Part shown: positions 63,951-64,000 of the stretch, one piece after another
Layout of the letters: each line of letters starts with the position of its first letter
Position numbering within the stretch: the first letter of the stretch is position 1
Assembly: GCF_023053635.1 (NCBI RefSeq)
Contig: NC_086183.1
Location: 35,011,501 to 35,075,500, forward strand
Source: Elgaria multicarinata webbii
Lineage: Eukaryota > Chordata > Lepidosauria > Squamata > Anguidae
DNA length: 64,000 bases
Reading direction: 5' to 3'
Notes under the pieces: model-generated
The model's database searches: none
What the model was told of the DNA's origin: nothing
What the model saw: the letters and a program-made list of their open reading frames with translations, nothing else
Position numbers and translations under genes: made by a program

Positions 63951-64000
63951 CTGCAGATCAAAGCAAAAGGAGAAGCGCACAGTGAGTGGCTGGGGAGGAG

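Overview
This is vertebrate chromosomal DNA, most likely from a squamate reptile (lizard or snake) and probably from a GC-rich, gene-dense small chromosome. That rests on the repeats: CR1 LINE 3' ends on both strands, tRNA-derived SINEs including one of Sauria-SINE type, L2-like LINE tails and palindromic MITEs, together with many G/C homopolymers and large CpG islands. The species assignment is inference.

Genes, left to right. EGLN2 (HIF prolyl hydroxylase 1), minus strand: 5' part only, first coding exon 5377-5979, with later exons beyond the left edge. A lone Na+/K+-ATPase-alpha-like exon, plus strand, 7728-7859. RAB4B, minus, complete in seven exons, 16642-25157. A RHOU/RHOV-type Rho GTPase, minus, three exons, 35974-37428, with one break in its reading frame. 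MIA, minus, complete in four exons, 43915-46041. SNRPA (U1A), minus, complete in six coding exons, 48352-51497, plus a 5'UTR exon and an apparent autoregulatory element in its 3'UTR. ACTMAP (actin maturation protease, formerly C19orf54), plus, complete in six exons, 53343-58369, head-to-head with SNRPA across a CCAAT-rich shared promoter. ITPKC (inositol-trisphosphate 3-kinase C), minus, last six exons, 61008-63950, with the N-terminal part beyond the right edge. Every exon junction given was checked for GT-AG ends and reading phase.

The order EGLN2-RAB4B-MIA-SNRPA-ACTMAP-ITPKC is that of human 19q13.2, with one addition: the Rho gene between RAB4B and MIA, which human lacks there. Human 1q41-42 carries MIA3, ITPKB, RHOU, RAB4A and EGLN1, and 15q15 carries ITPKA and RHOV. 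The extra gene is therefore best explained as the third whole-genome-duplication copy of the RHOU/RHOV family, kept here and lost in mammals. This is the most notable finding.

The genes do not form one pathway; they are an old syntenic block (oxygen sensing, endosomal recycling, Rho signalling, a secreted SH3-like protein, U1 snRNP, actin processing, inositol phosphate signalling). The intergenic DNA is mostly repeats, and includes a short dispersed 18-bp palindrome-like motif family that I could not assign.
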